Below, piece after piece: positions 44,775 to 52,793 of a stretch of DNA of 64,000 nt. The stretch lies in assembly GCF_003151075.1 (NCBI RefSeq), contig NZ_CP029482.1, forward strand, positions 6,292,001 to 6,356,000. The letters are read 5' to 3'. The notes below the pieces were generated by a model, which did not search any database, had not been told where the DNA came from, and was given only the letters and a program-made list of their open reading frames with translations. Source of the stretch: Pseudomonas sp. 31-12. Its GTDB lineage: Bacteria > Pseudomonadota > Gammaproteobacteria > Pseudomonadales > Pseudomonadaceae. The position numbers and the translations under genes were made by a program. How positions within the stretch are numbered: the first letter of the stretch is position 1; the number at the start of each line of letters is the position of its first letter.

Positions 44775-44986
44775 ATCTTCGCCGACTGTACCGGCCTCAT
44801 CGCGGGCAAGCCCGCTCCCACAGGCTCCTTGGCGTGCGCGAAATTCGTGTTCGCAGAAGATCCCTTGTGGGAGCGGGCTTGCCCGCGATGGCACCACACC
44901 GGATCAACAGGAAACAACACCGCAATCAGCGTCGCCAACACCTCCCCTTCCCGCTGATCCTCACGCAACCCCAGCGACCGGCTCAT
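44771..44986 (-). CDS. Possible relic ORF after creD, read through a REP
   Basis: An ATG overlaps the creD stop as ATGA with GGAG and GGTGG upstream. About 30 codons (MSRSLGLREDQREGEVLATL) precede the REP, through which the frame continues to 71 codons. It may be the front of a lost gene cut by the REP, or chance coupling. No domain recognised. Confidence 0.25.
   Translation of the reverse strand: MSRSLGLREDQREGEVLATLIAVLFPVDPVWCHRGQARSHKGSSANTNFAHAKEPVGAGLPAMRPVQSAKI
44799..44891. repeat. REP pair, family A (GST-creD gap)
   Basis: ATCGCGGGCAAGCCCGCTCC facing CTTGTGGGAGCGGGCTTGCC. The two genes converge on it. Confidence 0.92.
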
Positions 44987-46353
44987 TCCACCGCTCCAAT
45001 ATCAAACGCCAGCGGCTTGGCCGGCTTCGGCCCGATTCCGTACCAATCCAGCTTGCGGGTCAGCACCATGAACACACCGAGCAAGCCGAAAAGCAACAGC
45101 GAGCCCATCAGCAGCGCGTAATCCTCGGCACTCAACAAGCCGTAGAGCAAGCCATACAGCGCCGCCAACCCCGCCGAAAAGCTCAAGCCGTGACGCACGC
45201 TACGCAGCACATGGCAGACATAAAAGCCGATCAACAACACGCAGCCACCCGCCGACAACAGATAAGCCAGGGCAAAACCGATGTGCTCCGACAGCGACAG
45301 CAGCAACAGGTAAAAGAACGCCAGCGCCACGCCCACCAATGCGTATTGCACCGGGTGCACCGCCAGGCTTTTCAGCACTTCGAAGAGGAAGAATCCGGCG
45401 AAGGTCAGCACGATGAACAGCAGTGCATATTTGATCGCCCGATCGCTCTTCAGGTACTGGTCCACCGGATCGATGAAGCTCACGCCGAAGCTGCGGCCGT
45501 TGTATGCCTCGCAACCACCGCCAGACACGCAGCTGCTTAGCGCTTCCTGCAGATTGGTGGAGAAAAACGAGGTCTGCCAGTTGGCGGTAAAGCCTTGATC
45601 GGTGACTTCACGCTGGGCCGGCAGGTAATTGCCTATGAAGCTTGGGTGCGGCCAGTTGGCGCTCAGCGACACTTTGCTGGTCTTGCCCACTGGAAGGATC
45701 TGCAACTGACCGGTGCCTTGCAGCCGCAGGTCGAAACCGAAGGTCAACTCCGTGGCTTGCTTCGCATCCAGCGCCGGCAACGTCACGTGAACACCTTCGC
45801 CTAACCAGCCCACCTGAGTGCCTGGAACAAAGTCCAGGCGCTGGTCATTGAGTTCGAGTTTCAGGGCGTTTTCGATGCCGCGAATGTCGCTGATGCCGAC
45901 GGCCAGAAACGGCTGGTCGAACTGGTAATCAGCGAAGTCCTCCTTGATGCCCAGTTGCGCCGGGACCGAGAAATGCCCGCTGATACGGTTGTCGGCGTGG
46001 AACAGCCGCGCCTCGTAAATGCCTCGGGAACGCAGTTCGGTCTGCACCTGGCCGTCGAGCTCGAAGCGCTCCGGGAGGAAATAAAGACGACCGCGTTCTT
46101 CACCGACTTCCTGATAGCGCTCGTTGGTTTTCTCGTTGAGTTTCCAGGTGCGCACCACTTTGCGATACGGCACCACCATCAACGGTCCGCTCAGTTGCTG
46201 GCTGTAGCTGGAACTGCGGGCAATGTCTTCAAGCACGCCGTCGCGCAATTGCTGGCGGTCCTGGATGACGCCGTTAATCATCAGCAACGGAATGAGCAAT
46301 AACAGAATCAGAAGGGCAATGGCCCCGAGTTTTATGGTCAGGCTGCGGTTCAT
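44983..46353 (-). CDS. creD: Inner-membrane protein CreD
   Basis: 456 residues. One N-terminal helix (IKLGAIALLILLLLIPLLMI), a large periplasmic domain (about 40-310) and five or six C-terminal helices (YALLFIVLTFAGFFLFEVLK onwards). CreD is the main effector of CreBC and affects envelope integrity and beta-lactam response in Pseudomonas and Aeromonas. GGGAGAG precedes the ATG by about 6 bases but is buried in a leader hairpin. It is last in creB-creC-creD, 267 bases after creC. Confidence 0.92.
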   Translation of the reverse strand: MNRSLTIKLGAIALLILLLLIPLLMINGVIQDRQQLRDGVLEDIARSSSYSQQLSGPLMVVPYRKVVRTWKLNEKTNERYQEVGEERGRLYFLPERFELDGQVQTELRSRGIYEARLFHADNRISGHFSVPAQLGIKEDFADYQFDQPFLAVGISDIRGIENALKLELNDQRLDFVPGTQVGWLGEGVHVTLPALDAKQATELTFGFDLRLQGTGQLQILPVGKTSKVSLSANWPHPSFIGNYLPAQREVTDQGFTANWQTSFFSTNLQEALSSCVSGGGCEAYNGRSFGVSFIDPVDQYLKSDRAIKYALLFIVLTFAGFFLFEVLKSLAVHPVQYALVGVALAFFYLLLLSLSEHIGFALAYLLSAGGCVLLIGFYVCHVLRSVRHGLSFSAGLAALYGLLYGLLSAEDYALLMGSLLLFGLLGVFMVLTRKLDWYGIGPKPAKPLAFDIGAVE

Positions 46354-46355
46354 GG

Positions 46356-46383
46356 GACTCTCCCTGTTTGGATGGGGAGAGTC
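46356..46383 (-). promoter_or_regulatory. Hairpin sequestering the creD ribosome site
   Basis: On the minus strand GACTCTCCC and GGGAGAGTC form a perfect 9-bp stem with a 10-base loop, CATCCAAACA. The 3' arm contains the Shine-Dalgarno GGGAGAG and ends two bases before the ATG. Confidence 0.65.
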
Positions 46384-46384
46384 T

Positions 46385-46414
46385 GGGAGGGGTGTGTGGG
46401 GGTTTTGTGGGGGG
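46385..46414 (+). other. G-quadruplex motif upstream of creD
   Basis: On the plus strand four G runs (GGG, GGGG, GGGGG, GGGGGG) are separated by A, TGTGT and TTTTGT, meeting the G3+N1-7 rule. The creD sense RNA would carry the C-rich complement, so any quadruplex would form in the template strand. Confidence 0.6.
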
Positions 46415-46453
46415 AATGTGGAGACTTTGTGGAGAGTGTTTCAGCGGAAGATC

Positions 46454-46617
46454 CACCCCTCACCCCAACCCTCTCCCCAGAGGGGAGAGGGGGAAAGGGA
46501 GCCGATCTTCAAGTCTTTCAAATGATGAGTCCCACTCGATATCTCAAGTCGCCAATTTTCTACATAACACATCGGTTAGTCCCCTCGCCCACTGGGAGAG
46601 GGTTAGGGTGAGGGGTG
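46454..46617. repeat. Inverted repeat pair, family C (CCCTCACCC type), creC-creD gap
   Basis: CACCCCTCACCCCAACCCTC and, 100 bases on, GGGAGAGGGTTAGGGTGAGG are near-perfect inverted copies, each with its own CTCTCCCC-GGGGAGAG hairpin. It lies inside the cre operon. Confidence 0.88.
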
Positions 46618-46620
46618 ATT

Positions 46621-48042
46621 CTAAGCTGGCATACACAATTTGACTTCAACACCGCCGTCAATATTGCCGATGCTCAATGTCCCGCCATGCAACTTGACCA
46701 CTTCTTCCACAAAGTTAAGCCCCAACCCGGTGCTCTTGCGCCCACTGTCCGGTCGCGGCAAGGAATAGAAGCGCTCACTCAAACGCGGTAACGCATAGTC
46801 AGGAATCGCCTCAGCCTGGTTGAACAGCCTGAACTCGATCTGTTCACCGACCCTCTCGGCGCTGAATCGCAGCACGCCCTGAGGCGTAGTGAAATCCAAA
46901 GCATTTTCCAGCAGATTCCCCAACGCCTGACGCAGCAGAAACGGCTCGCCATGCAGGTTCATGTCCGGGGCAATCCGCTGTTCCACACGCAACTTCTTGC
47001 CTTCGATTCGCGCGGCCTGTGCATTGAGCAACTCATCCAACAGCCCCGCCAATGGCACCGCCACCCGCTCTTCCAGCCCTTGGCGCTGCTCAACCTGGGC
47101 CAGGTTCAGCAACCGTTCAATCAACTGCTGCATGCGCACACTTTCGCTGTCGATGTTGCTGACAAAACGCTGCCGCTGATTCAACGGCATTTCCCCTTGC
47201 AGTAACTCCGCCGCACCGCGAATCGCCGCCAACGGGCTCTTCAATTCATGGGTCAACGTGTGCACATAACGCTCGACGTAGGCTTTGCCTTCCAGCTGCG
47301 TTCGCATCTGTTCCACCGCCGTCGCCAGTTGCTCCAGCTCACCGCCGCGATAATGCGGCACTTCGACGCGCCGGCCTTCACTCACCGCCTGCGCATAAGC
47401 CGTCAAGCGCCGCAGCGCCGCGCTCAACCACCACGACAACAGCGCGCCGAACAGCAGGCCCAGGCCGATCAGTCCGGCGCCATAGGCGAGTAATCGACGC
47501 TCGGTGCGATCCACATAAGGCTGCAACGAACTGTTGGGCTTGGCCACGGTGACCACGCCGATGATCCGGCCGTTGTCGCGAATCGGGGCGCCGACGTGCA
47601 TCACCGAGGAGGTCGCATCGTTGGGATCGCTGCGAGTGGAACGCGCACCGTATTCACCGCGCAACGTCAGGTAGACGTCGTTCCAGCGCGAATAATCCTG
47701 GCCCACCGCTACGCCGCTGGAATCCAGCACTACGGTGCCTTTGGCGTCGGTGACGTAGATGCGGTGGTTGACCTGGTTCTTCGGCAAACCCCAGATGCTT
47801 GCCTTCGGCTGCCGTTCGCCATAGGCCTTGAGCAGTTCGGGCCAGCGGTTCTGATTGAGGGTGCCGGCCTTGAAGTCGTCGCGCAGGATCTCGGCCATCA
47901 GGTTTGCCGTATCCACCAGCGTTTCTTCGGTGGATTGACGCACCCCGGGGCGGATTTCTTCCATCACCGTGTTGAGCACGAAATAACCGGTCAGGCCGAT
48001 AAACAGCACGTAGACCAGGAAAATCCGGATCCCCAGTGGCAT
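46621..48042 (-). CDS. creC: Sensor histidine kinase CreC
   Basis: 473 residues. Two N-terminal membrane helices (6-28 and about 180-205) flank a periplasmic sensor, then HAMP-like region, HisKA (phospho-His in THELKSPLAAIRGAAEL) and HATPase (GNLLENALDFTT N box; STGLGLNFVEEVVKLHGG G box). Phosphorylates CreB. Its start overlaps the creB stop by one base (TGATG). Confidence 0.92.
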   Translation of the reverse strand: MPLGIRIFLVYVLFIGLTGYFVLNTVMEEIRPGVRQSTEETLVDTANLMAEILRDDFKAGTLNQNRWPELLKAYGERQPKASIWGLPKNQVNHRIYVTDAKGTVVLDSSGVAVGQDYSRWNDVYLTLRGEYGARSTRSDPNDATSSVMHVGAPIRDNGRIIGVVTVAKPNSSLQPYVDRTERRLLAYGAGLIGLGLLFGALLSWWLSAALRRLTAYAQAVSEGRRVEVPHYRGGELEQLATAVEQMRTQLEGKAYVERYVHTLTHELKSPLAAIRGAAELLQGEMPLNQRQRFVSNIDSESVRMQQLIERLLNLAQVEQRQGLEERVAVPLAGLLDELLNAQAARIEGKKLRVEQRIAPDMNLHGEPFLLRQALGNLLENALDFTTPQGVLRFSAERVGEQIEFRLFNQAEAIPDYALPRLSERFYSLPRPDSGRKSTGLGLNFVEEVVKLHGGTLSIGNIDGGVEVKLCMPA

Positions 48043-48722
48043 CAGCTATGCCCCGGGCTGTAGCTGTAGCCGAGGCCGCGATGGGTCTGGATCGGTTCGG
48101 CGTCAGCCTTCACCAGACGCAGTTTGGCGCGCACGCTTTTGATGTGGCTGTCGATGCTGCGCTCGTAACCGGCATCGGCGGCGACCCCCAGCGCATCGAG
48201 CAACTGCTCGCGACTGAAGACGCGTTCGGGTTGTTCCACCAAGCATTGCAGCAAACGGAATTCGTGCCGCGTGAGGATCAATGGCTGATTGCGATAGCTG
48301 ATCTGCACGCGTTCGCTGTCGATCCGAAACAGCGTCGACGAAACCTCGGCCACCGGGCGCGGCGCCATACGCTTGAGAATCGCCCGGACCCGCGCGGCAA
48401 CTTCCCGGGGGCTGAACGGTTTGACCACGTAATCGTCGGCGCCGATTTCCAGGCCCACCACGCGATCGATTTCCGCATCACGGGCACTGAGAAAGATCAC
48501 CGGCACTTCGCTGAAACGCCGCAATTGCTTGCAGGTTTCAAAGCCGCTGATGTCCGGCAGGCCAATGTCGAGAATGATCAGGTCGGCCGGCGTCTGGCGC
48601 TGATGCTCCAGCGCCGCCACGCCGAGGCTCAACCAGGTCGTGGTAAACCCCTCGCCCTGCAACGCGAATATCAGGGTGTCGGCAATCGCCGCTTCGTCTT
48701 CAACAATCAGGATATGAGGCAT
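48042..48722 (-). CDS. creB: Response regulator CreB (OmpR family)
   Basis: 226 residues. Receiver domain with phospho-Asp D52 (LIILDIGLPDIS) and Lys in YVVKPFSPRE; C-terminal winged helix (LTRHEFRLLQCLVEQPERVF, SIDSHIKSVRAKLR, HRGLGYSY). CreB activates creD through TTCAC-N6-TTCAC tags in other bacteria; I did not find a clear tag before creD here. Confidence 0.92.
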   Translation of the reverse strand: MPHILIVEDEAAIADTLIFALQGEGFTTTWLSLGVAALEHQRQTPADLIILDIGLPDISGFETCKQLRRFSEVPVIFLSARDAEIDRVVGLEIGADDYVVKPFSPREVAARVRAILKRMAPRPVAEVSSTLFRIDSERVQISYRNQPLILTRHEFRLLQCLVEQPERVFSREQLLDALGVAADAGYERSIDSHIKSVRAKLRLVKADAEPIQTHRGLGYSYSPGHS

Positions 48723-48781
48723 GGCGTCCGAGCCCGGCAGTTAAGTGGGCGAACGGTGCCCCAAGCCTCACATTCCGTCAA

Positions 48782-49288
48782 TCAGCAGTCGGGTTTGTCG
48801 GCGGTGAAACGTCGCGCCGGGTTTACCGCTGCGCCGAATTCACGCAAGGCCTTGGCACCGATCAGCAACGGGTAGTTGAAGCTGCTGCGGTCGGTGAGGT
48901 TGACCTCGACGGTACGCTTGACGTTGCCCAGGCACAGCTCCAGATCGACCACCGGACGCTTGGTTGGCTCGATGGCTTCCTTGTCATCATCGTCTTCTTC
49001 GGAGCGGGTCTTGATCTTGCTGATCCGCGCGACCTTGTGTTCGTAGACCTTGTTGCTCGCGTCTTTGGTGGCGAGGCGGAAACGTACCCACTCGTCGCCG
49101 TCGCGGGTGAAGGTTTCGATGTCCTTGGCCGACAGCGACGCCGTCAGGGCGCCGGTGTCCATTTTGGCCTTGAGGACTTCGCCGCCGATTTCCGGCAGCG
49201 CAATGTATTCGTAACGCCCGTACAGCGTCGGCTCGGCAGCCAGGACCGGCAGGGCCACGAGGGAAAGCAGTGCAAGGAGGGATTTCAC
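48782..49288 (-). CDS. Exported retropepsin-like (DUF785/RimK-related zinc protease) protein
   Basis: 168 residues. Signal peptide about 1-18 (MKSLLALLSLVALPVLAA). The retropepsin motif D44-T-G-A (MDTGALTASL) and the family C-terminus YPLLIGAKALREFGAAVNP are present; an acidic loop EEDDDDKE sits in the middle. Often named ATP-dependent zinc protease, but the fold is aspartic-protease-like. Periplasmic; substrate unknown. Follows creB on the same strand across 59 bases, so possibly expressed with cre genes in envelope stress. Confidence 0.78.
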   Translation of the reverse strand: MKSLLALLSLVALPVLAAEPTLYGRYEYIALPEIGGEVLKAKMDTGALTASLSAKDIETFTRDGDEWVRFRLATKDASNKVYEHKVARISKIKTRSEEDDDDKEAIEPTKRPVVDLELCLGNVKRTVEVNLTDRSSFNYPLLIGAKALREFGAAVNPARRFTADKPDC

Positions 49289-49373
49289 GTAATGGGCATC
49301 CTTTGGGAATGGGGGCGCAGTGGCCGAATTCTAGACCGCAAACAACAACGATAGTTGGACGAGCACATACCTT

Positions 49374-49508
49374 TGTGGCGAGGGAGCTTGCTCCCGCTGG
49401 GCTGCGAAGCGGCCCCAAAGCTATGTGAATTGACTTGTCAGGAACACCGAGTTGAATGGATTTACGGCGGCTTCGCCGCCGAACGGGAGCAAGCTCCCTC
49501 GCCACAGG
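49374..49508. repeat. REP pair, family B, in a 336-base gap
   Basis: The space between the retropepsin-like gene and the acyltransferase holds this element: TTGTGGCGAGGGAGCTTGCT and inverted GGGAGCAAGCTCCCTCGCCA, with an inner GGCGGCTTCGCCGCC hairpin. Promoters of both divergent genes should lie on either side; no site was recognised. Confidence 0.92.
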
Positions 49509-49624
49509 GATCTCATCAGGCTGCAAGCATAACGATGTAAAGGTGAAACATTCGTCACCGCCGATTTGGCCTGTCGCCCGAAGCTGCTTATCATGGCGCG
49601 CCCAAAGGCTTTCAAGAGTTACTT

Positions 49625-50512
49625 ATGCGCCGCCTGCTCACCGGCTGTTTCGTTACCCTGCTGCTGTTGCTCAACACCCTGGTCCTGTTCGGGCCGCTGA
49701 TGGTGTTTGCCCTGCTCAAACTGATCCTGCCCGGGCGCTTTCGCGACTACGCCTCATGGGCCGTCATGTGGATCGCCGAGACCTGGGCCGAAATCGACAA
49801 GCTGATTTTCCGCCTGTGCATCCCCACCCAATGGGACATCCGCGGCGGCGATGACCTGCGCCGCGACACCTCGTACCTGGTGATCAGCAACCATCAATCC
49901 TGGGTCGATATCCCGGCGCTGATCCAGACGCTGAATCGCCGCACGCCATTCTTCAAGTTCTTCCTCAAGAAAGAACTGATCTGGGTGCCGTTCCTGGGGC
50001 TGGCGTGGTGGGCGCTGGATTACCCGTTCATGAAACGCTACACCAAGGCATTCCTGGCGAAGAATCCGGAACTGGCCGGCAAGGATCTCGAAATCACCAA
50101 AGCGGCGTGCGAGTTGTACAAGCGTCAGCCGGTCACCGTGGTCAATTACCTGGAAGGCACCCGATACACCGCGGCAAAAAGCGCTCAGCAGCAATCACCG
50201 TTCACCCACCTGCTCAAGCCCAAGGCCGGCGGCGTGGCGTTCGTATTGGCGGCGATGGGCGAACAGCTGGACGCCGTTCTCGATGTGACGGTGGTGTATC
50301 CGCAGCAGCAGATTCCGGGGTTTTGGGACTTGATCAGCGGCAACGTGCCGAGGGTCATCATCGACATCAAGACCCGCGAACTCGACCCGGCCCTGTGGCA
50401 AGGCGATTACGAGAACGACCCGGTGTTTCGCGAAACGATCCAGAACTGGGTCAACCAGCTCTGGATCGAAAAGGATCAACGCATCGACGCCTTGCGCGCC
50501 GAACGCCGCTGA
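49625..50512 (+). CDS. PlsC-type acyltransferase (YihG-like)
   Basis: 295 residues. N-terminal membrane anchor (TGCFVTLLLLLNTLVLFGPL) then the acyltransferase domain: NHQSWVD (HX4D), FFLKKELIWVPFLG and YLEGTRYTAAKS (EGTR). It transfers acyl groups to lysophosphatidate or related lipids. YihG-type second LPA acyltransferases of gamma-proteobacteria fit; the main PlsC is elsewhere. Its stop is one base from the stop of the convergent DUF2780 gene, leaving no space for a terminator. Confidence 0.88.
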   Translation: MRRLLTGCFVTLLLLLNTLVLFGPLMVFALLKLILPGRFRDYASWAVMWIAETWAEIDKLIFRLCIPTQWDIRGGDDLRRDTSYLVISNHQSWVDIPALIQTLNRRTPFFKFFLKKELIWVPFLGLAWWALDYPFMKRYTKAFLAKNPELAGKDLEITKAACELYKRQPVTVVNYLEGTRYTAAKSAQQQSPFTHLLKPKAGGVAFVLAAMGEQLDAVLDVTVVYPQQQIPGFWDLISGNVPRVIIDIKTRELDPALWQGDYENDPVFRETIQNWVNQLWIEKDQRIDALRAERR

Positions 50513-50513
50513 A

Positions 50514-51071
50514 TCAACTACCGGTGCCGGCGCCCCAGATCCCGCCCAGGCTTTCCAGCAGCGAACCGCCGACGCCCTGCTGACCCAGGAATTGTAAAAG
50601 CACCGGGGCAAACTGACCGATCATGCCGCTGTCCATGCCCAACGCGCTGAAAGCGTTGTTCAGGTCATTGGTGTTTTTCACGCTGCCCAAGGCGTTTTCC
50701 AGACCGGCCGATTTACCGGACGATCCGAGCAATCCAGCGAGGGCGCCAAGCTCACCGCCGCCGGACAGCTTGTCGATACCCGGTACGCTTTTCGCCAATT
50801 CCGAATAGTCGGTCGAGCTCAGCTGATTCTTGGCCAGCCCCAACATCGCCGCGGTGCCGCCGACGGCTTGCTCGGGTTTGACGTTCAACTGCGAAGTCAG
50901 CGCGCCCAGCAACCCGGCGGTTTCCTGCGTCGGCGCGGCGGCAGTGGCGGCGTTACCGCCCTGCATGCTCGCGGCCGCGTTGGTCACATCTTCCAGGCTG
51001 AAACCGGCGAAGACCGGGCTGGCCGCGATTGTCATCAGCGAGGCCAGTGCAATACCGCGTGAAATCTTCAT
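50514..51071 (-). CDS. DUF2780-type exported alanine/glycine-rich protein
   Basis: 185 residues from MKISRGIALASLMTIAASPV, chosen because GAGGA lies 7 bases before it; a start seven codons earlier has no ribosome site. Signal peptide about 1-23 (VFAGFSLEDV after it). The mature part is alanine, glycine and leucine rich with LLGALTSQLNVKPEQAVGGT, AMLGLAKNQLSSTDYSELAK and VPGIDKLSGGGELGALAGLL, a repeat of helical hairpins. DUF2780 proteins have no known function. Confidence 0.78.
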   Translation of the reverse strand: MKISRGIALASLMTIAASPVFAGFSLEDVTNAAASMQGGNAATAAAPTQETAGLLGALTSQLNVKPEQAVGGTAAMLGLAKNQLSSTDYSELAKSVPGIDKLSGGGELGALAGLLGSSGKSAGLENALGSVKNTNDLNNAFSALGMDSGMIGQFAPVLLQFLGQQGVGGSLLESLGGIWGAGTGS

Positions 51072-51187
51072 CCAGACATCCTCTTGCGCCATGAAAACCG
51101 CCCGTGTGTGAGCGGGAAAACTGCCGGTTTGACAGGGGTTTGCTGGGCAATGTTCCTTGCTGCCGCATTTTTACCCCGTTCACACAC

Positions 51188-51323
51188 CTGTGGAGAGGGA
51201 GCTTGCTCCCGTTTGGCGGCTAAGCTGTCGCGAAACTGTCAGACACGTTGTGTCTTACAGATAGAAATCACAGCGTTTCGAGCCGCTTCGCAGCTCAACG
51301 GGAGCAAGCTCCCCCGCCACAGG
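51188..51323. repeat. REP pair, family B, in a 315-base gap
   Basis: CTGTGGAGAGGGAGCTTGCT and inverted GGGAGCAAGCTCCCCCGCCA, spacer with TGTCAGACACGTTGTGTCTTACA; the remaining 100 bases upstream hold only the DUF2780 promoter region. Confidence 0.9.
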
Positions 51324-51371
51324 GTTGATGTAAAACATCAACAAAAACGGCGACCCTCGGGTCGCCGTTTT
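51324..51371 (-). terminator. Terminator plus second hairpin after fdhA
   Basis: AAAACGGCGACC-CTCG-GGTCGCCGTTTT at 51344-51371 is a perfect 12-bp stem with a minus-strand T run, the end of the sox operon. Just beyond it GTTGATGT-AAA-ACATCAAC (51324-51342... stem of 8) forms another hairpin. Confidence 0.9.
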
Positions 51372-51386
51372 GCATCGCGTGAAGGC

Positions 51387-52586
51387 TTACGCCGCGCTGA
51401 ACAGTTTGTGCGGATCAATCACAAACTTCTTCGGCACGCCCGCATCGAACTCGCCATAGCCTTGTGGTGCCTGATCCAGGCTGATCACCTGAACACCCAC
51501 CACTTCGGCGATGTTGATGCGGTCCCACATGATCGCCTGCATCAGCTGGCGGTTGTACTTCATCACTGGGGTCTGGCCGGTGTGGAAGCTGTGGGATTTT
51601 GCCCAGCCCAGGCCGAAGCGGATGCTCAGGCTGCCCATTTTTGCGGCGGCATCTACTGCCCCTGGATCTTCGGTCACGTACAGGCCTGGGATACCGATTT
51701 TGCCGGCAACCCGCACAACGCCCATCAGCGAGTTGAGCACGGTGGCCGGGGCCTCGTGTTTCACGCCGTCATGGCCGTGGCCGCGCGCTTCGAAGCCTAC
51801 GGCGTCGACGGCGCAATCCACTTCTGGTTCGCCCAGCAGTGCAGCGATTTGTTCATGCAGCGGGGTGTCCAGGGACAGGTCGGCGATTTCGAAACCCTGG
51901 GCCTTGGCGTGTGCCAGGCGGACGGTGTTGACGTCGCCGATGATCACTACCGCAGCGCCCAACAGGCGAGCGGAAGCGGCGGCGGCCAGACCGACCGGGC
52001 CGGCGCCTGCGATGTATACGGTGCTGCCCGGGCCAACGCCGGCAGTGACTGCTCCGTGGTAACCGGTGGGCAGGATGTCGGAAAGGCAGGTCAGGTCGCG
52101 GATTTTTTCCATCGCGCGATCGCGATCAGGCAGTTTCAGCAGGTTGAAGTCAGCGTACGGCACCATCGCGTATTCAGCCTGGCCGCCGGTCCAGTCGCCC
52201 ATGTCGACATAACCGTAGGCGCCGCCCGGACGCGCCGGGTTAACGCTGAGGCAGACACCGGTGTGCATCTCTTTGCAGGAACGGCAGCGCCCGCAAGCGA
52301 CGTTGAACGGTACGGACACCAGGTCGCCGATCTGCAGGTTCTCGACGTCGCTGCCCTTCTCGATCACTTCACCGGTGATTTCGTGGCCCAGCACCAGGCC
52401 GGTTTGAGCGGTGGTACGACCGCGCACCATGTGCTGATCGGAACCACAGATGTTGGTGGAAACCACACGAAGGATGACGGCGTGGTTAATCTTCCTGCCA
52501 CGCGGGTCCTGCATTTTCGGATATTCGATATTCTGTACTTCGACCTTGCCAGCGCCGAGATACACCACACCACGATTGCCAGACAT
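51387..52586 (-). CDS. fdhA: Glutathione-independent formaldehyde dehydrogenase
   Basis: 399 residues. Zinc alcohol dehydrogenase family: catalytic Zn site NICGSDQHMVRG and LGHEITGEV, structural Zn cysteines CGRCRSCKEMHTGVC, NAD fold VYIAGAGPVGLAAAASARLL. This class oxidises formaldehyde to formate with NAD and keeps the cofactor tightly bound. Last gene of the sarcosine operon, it removes formaldehyde released by sarcosine oxidase. GAGG precedes the ATG. Confidence 0.94.
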   Translation of the reverse strand: MSGNRGVVYLGAGKVEVQNIEYPKMQDPRGRKINHAVILRVVSTNICGSDQHMVRGRTTAQTGLVLGHEITGEVIEKGSDVENLQIGDLVSVPFNVACGRCRSCKEMHTGVCLSVNPARPGGAYGYVDMGDWTGGQAEYAMVPYADFNLLKLPDRDRAMEKIRDLTCLSDILPTGYHGAVTAGVGPGSTVYIAGAGPVGLAAAASARLLGAAVVIIGDVNTVRLAHAKAQGFEIADLSLDTPLHEQIAALLGEPEVDCAVDAVGFEARGHGHDGVKHEAPATVLNSLMGVVRVAGKIGIPGLYVTEDPGAVDAAAKMGSLSIRFGLGWAKSHSFHTGQTPVMKYNRQLMQAIMWDRINIAEVVGVQVISLDQAPQGYGEFDAGVPKKFVIDPHKLFSAA

Positions 52587-52690
52587 GCTTTCACCTCGCT
52601 GTTGTTTTTATGTAGCGGTCGCGTCGCCATGGATCGGCGGCGCGTTGATTGCTCGGGTACAGATGCTGTTTATGTGTTGCTTGTAATGGC

Positions 52691-52790
52691 CTCATCGCTA
52701 GCAGGCTAGCTCCCACAGTTGATCTTTGGTGTGACCGAGATCTGTGGGCAGACACAAATCCCCTGTGGGAGCTGGCCTGCCAGCGATGGC
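52691..52790. repeat. REP pair, family A, variant arms (fdhA-purU gap)
   Basis: TCATCGCTAGCAGGCTAGCT facing CCTGTGGGAGCTGGCCTGCC; the arms differ (CTAGC against CTGGC). Inside the sox operon. Confidence 0.9.
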
Positions 52791-52793
52791 GAT

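Noticed and set aside
46454..46617. CRISPR-like or tandem array in the creC-creD gap
   Set aside because: Only two inverted arms with their own hairpins, not regular direct repeats with spacers.
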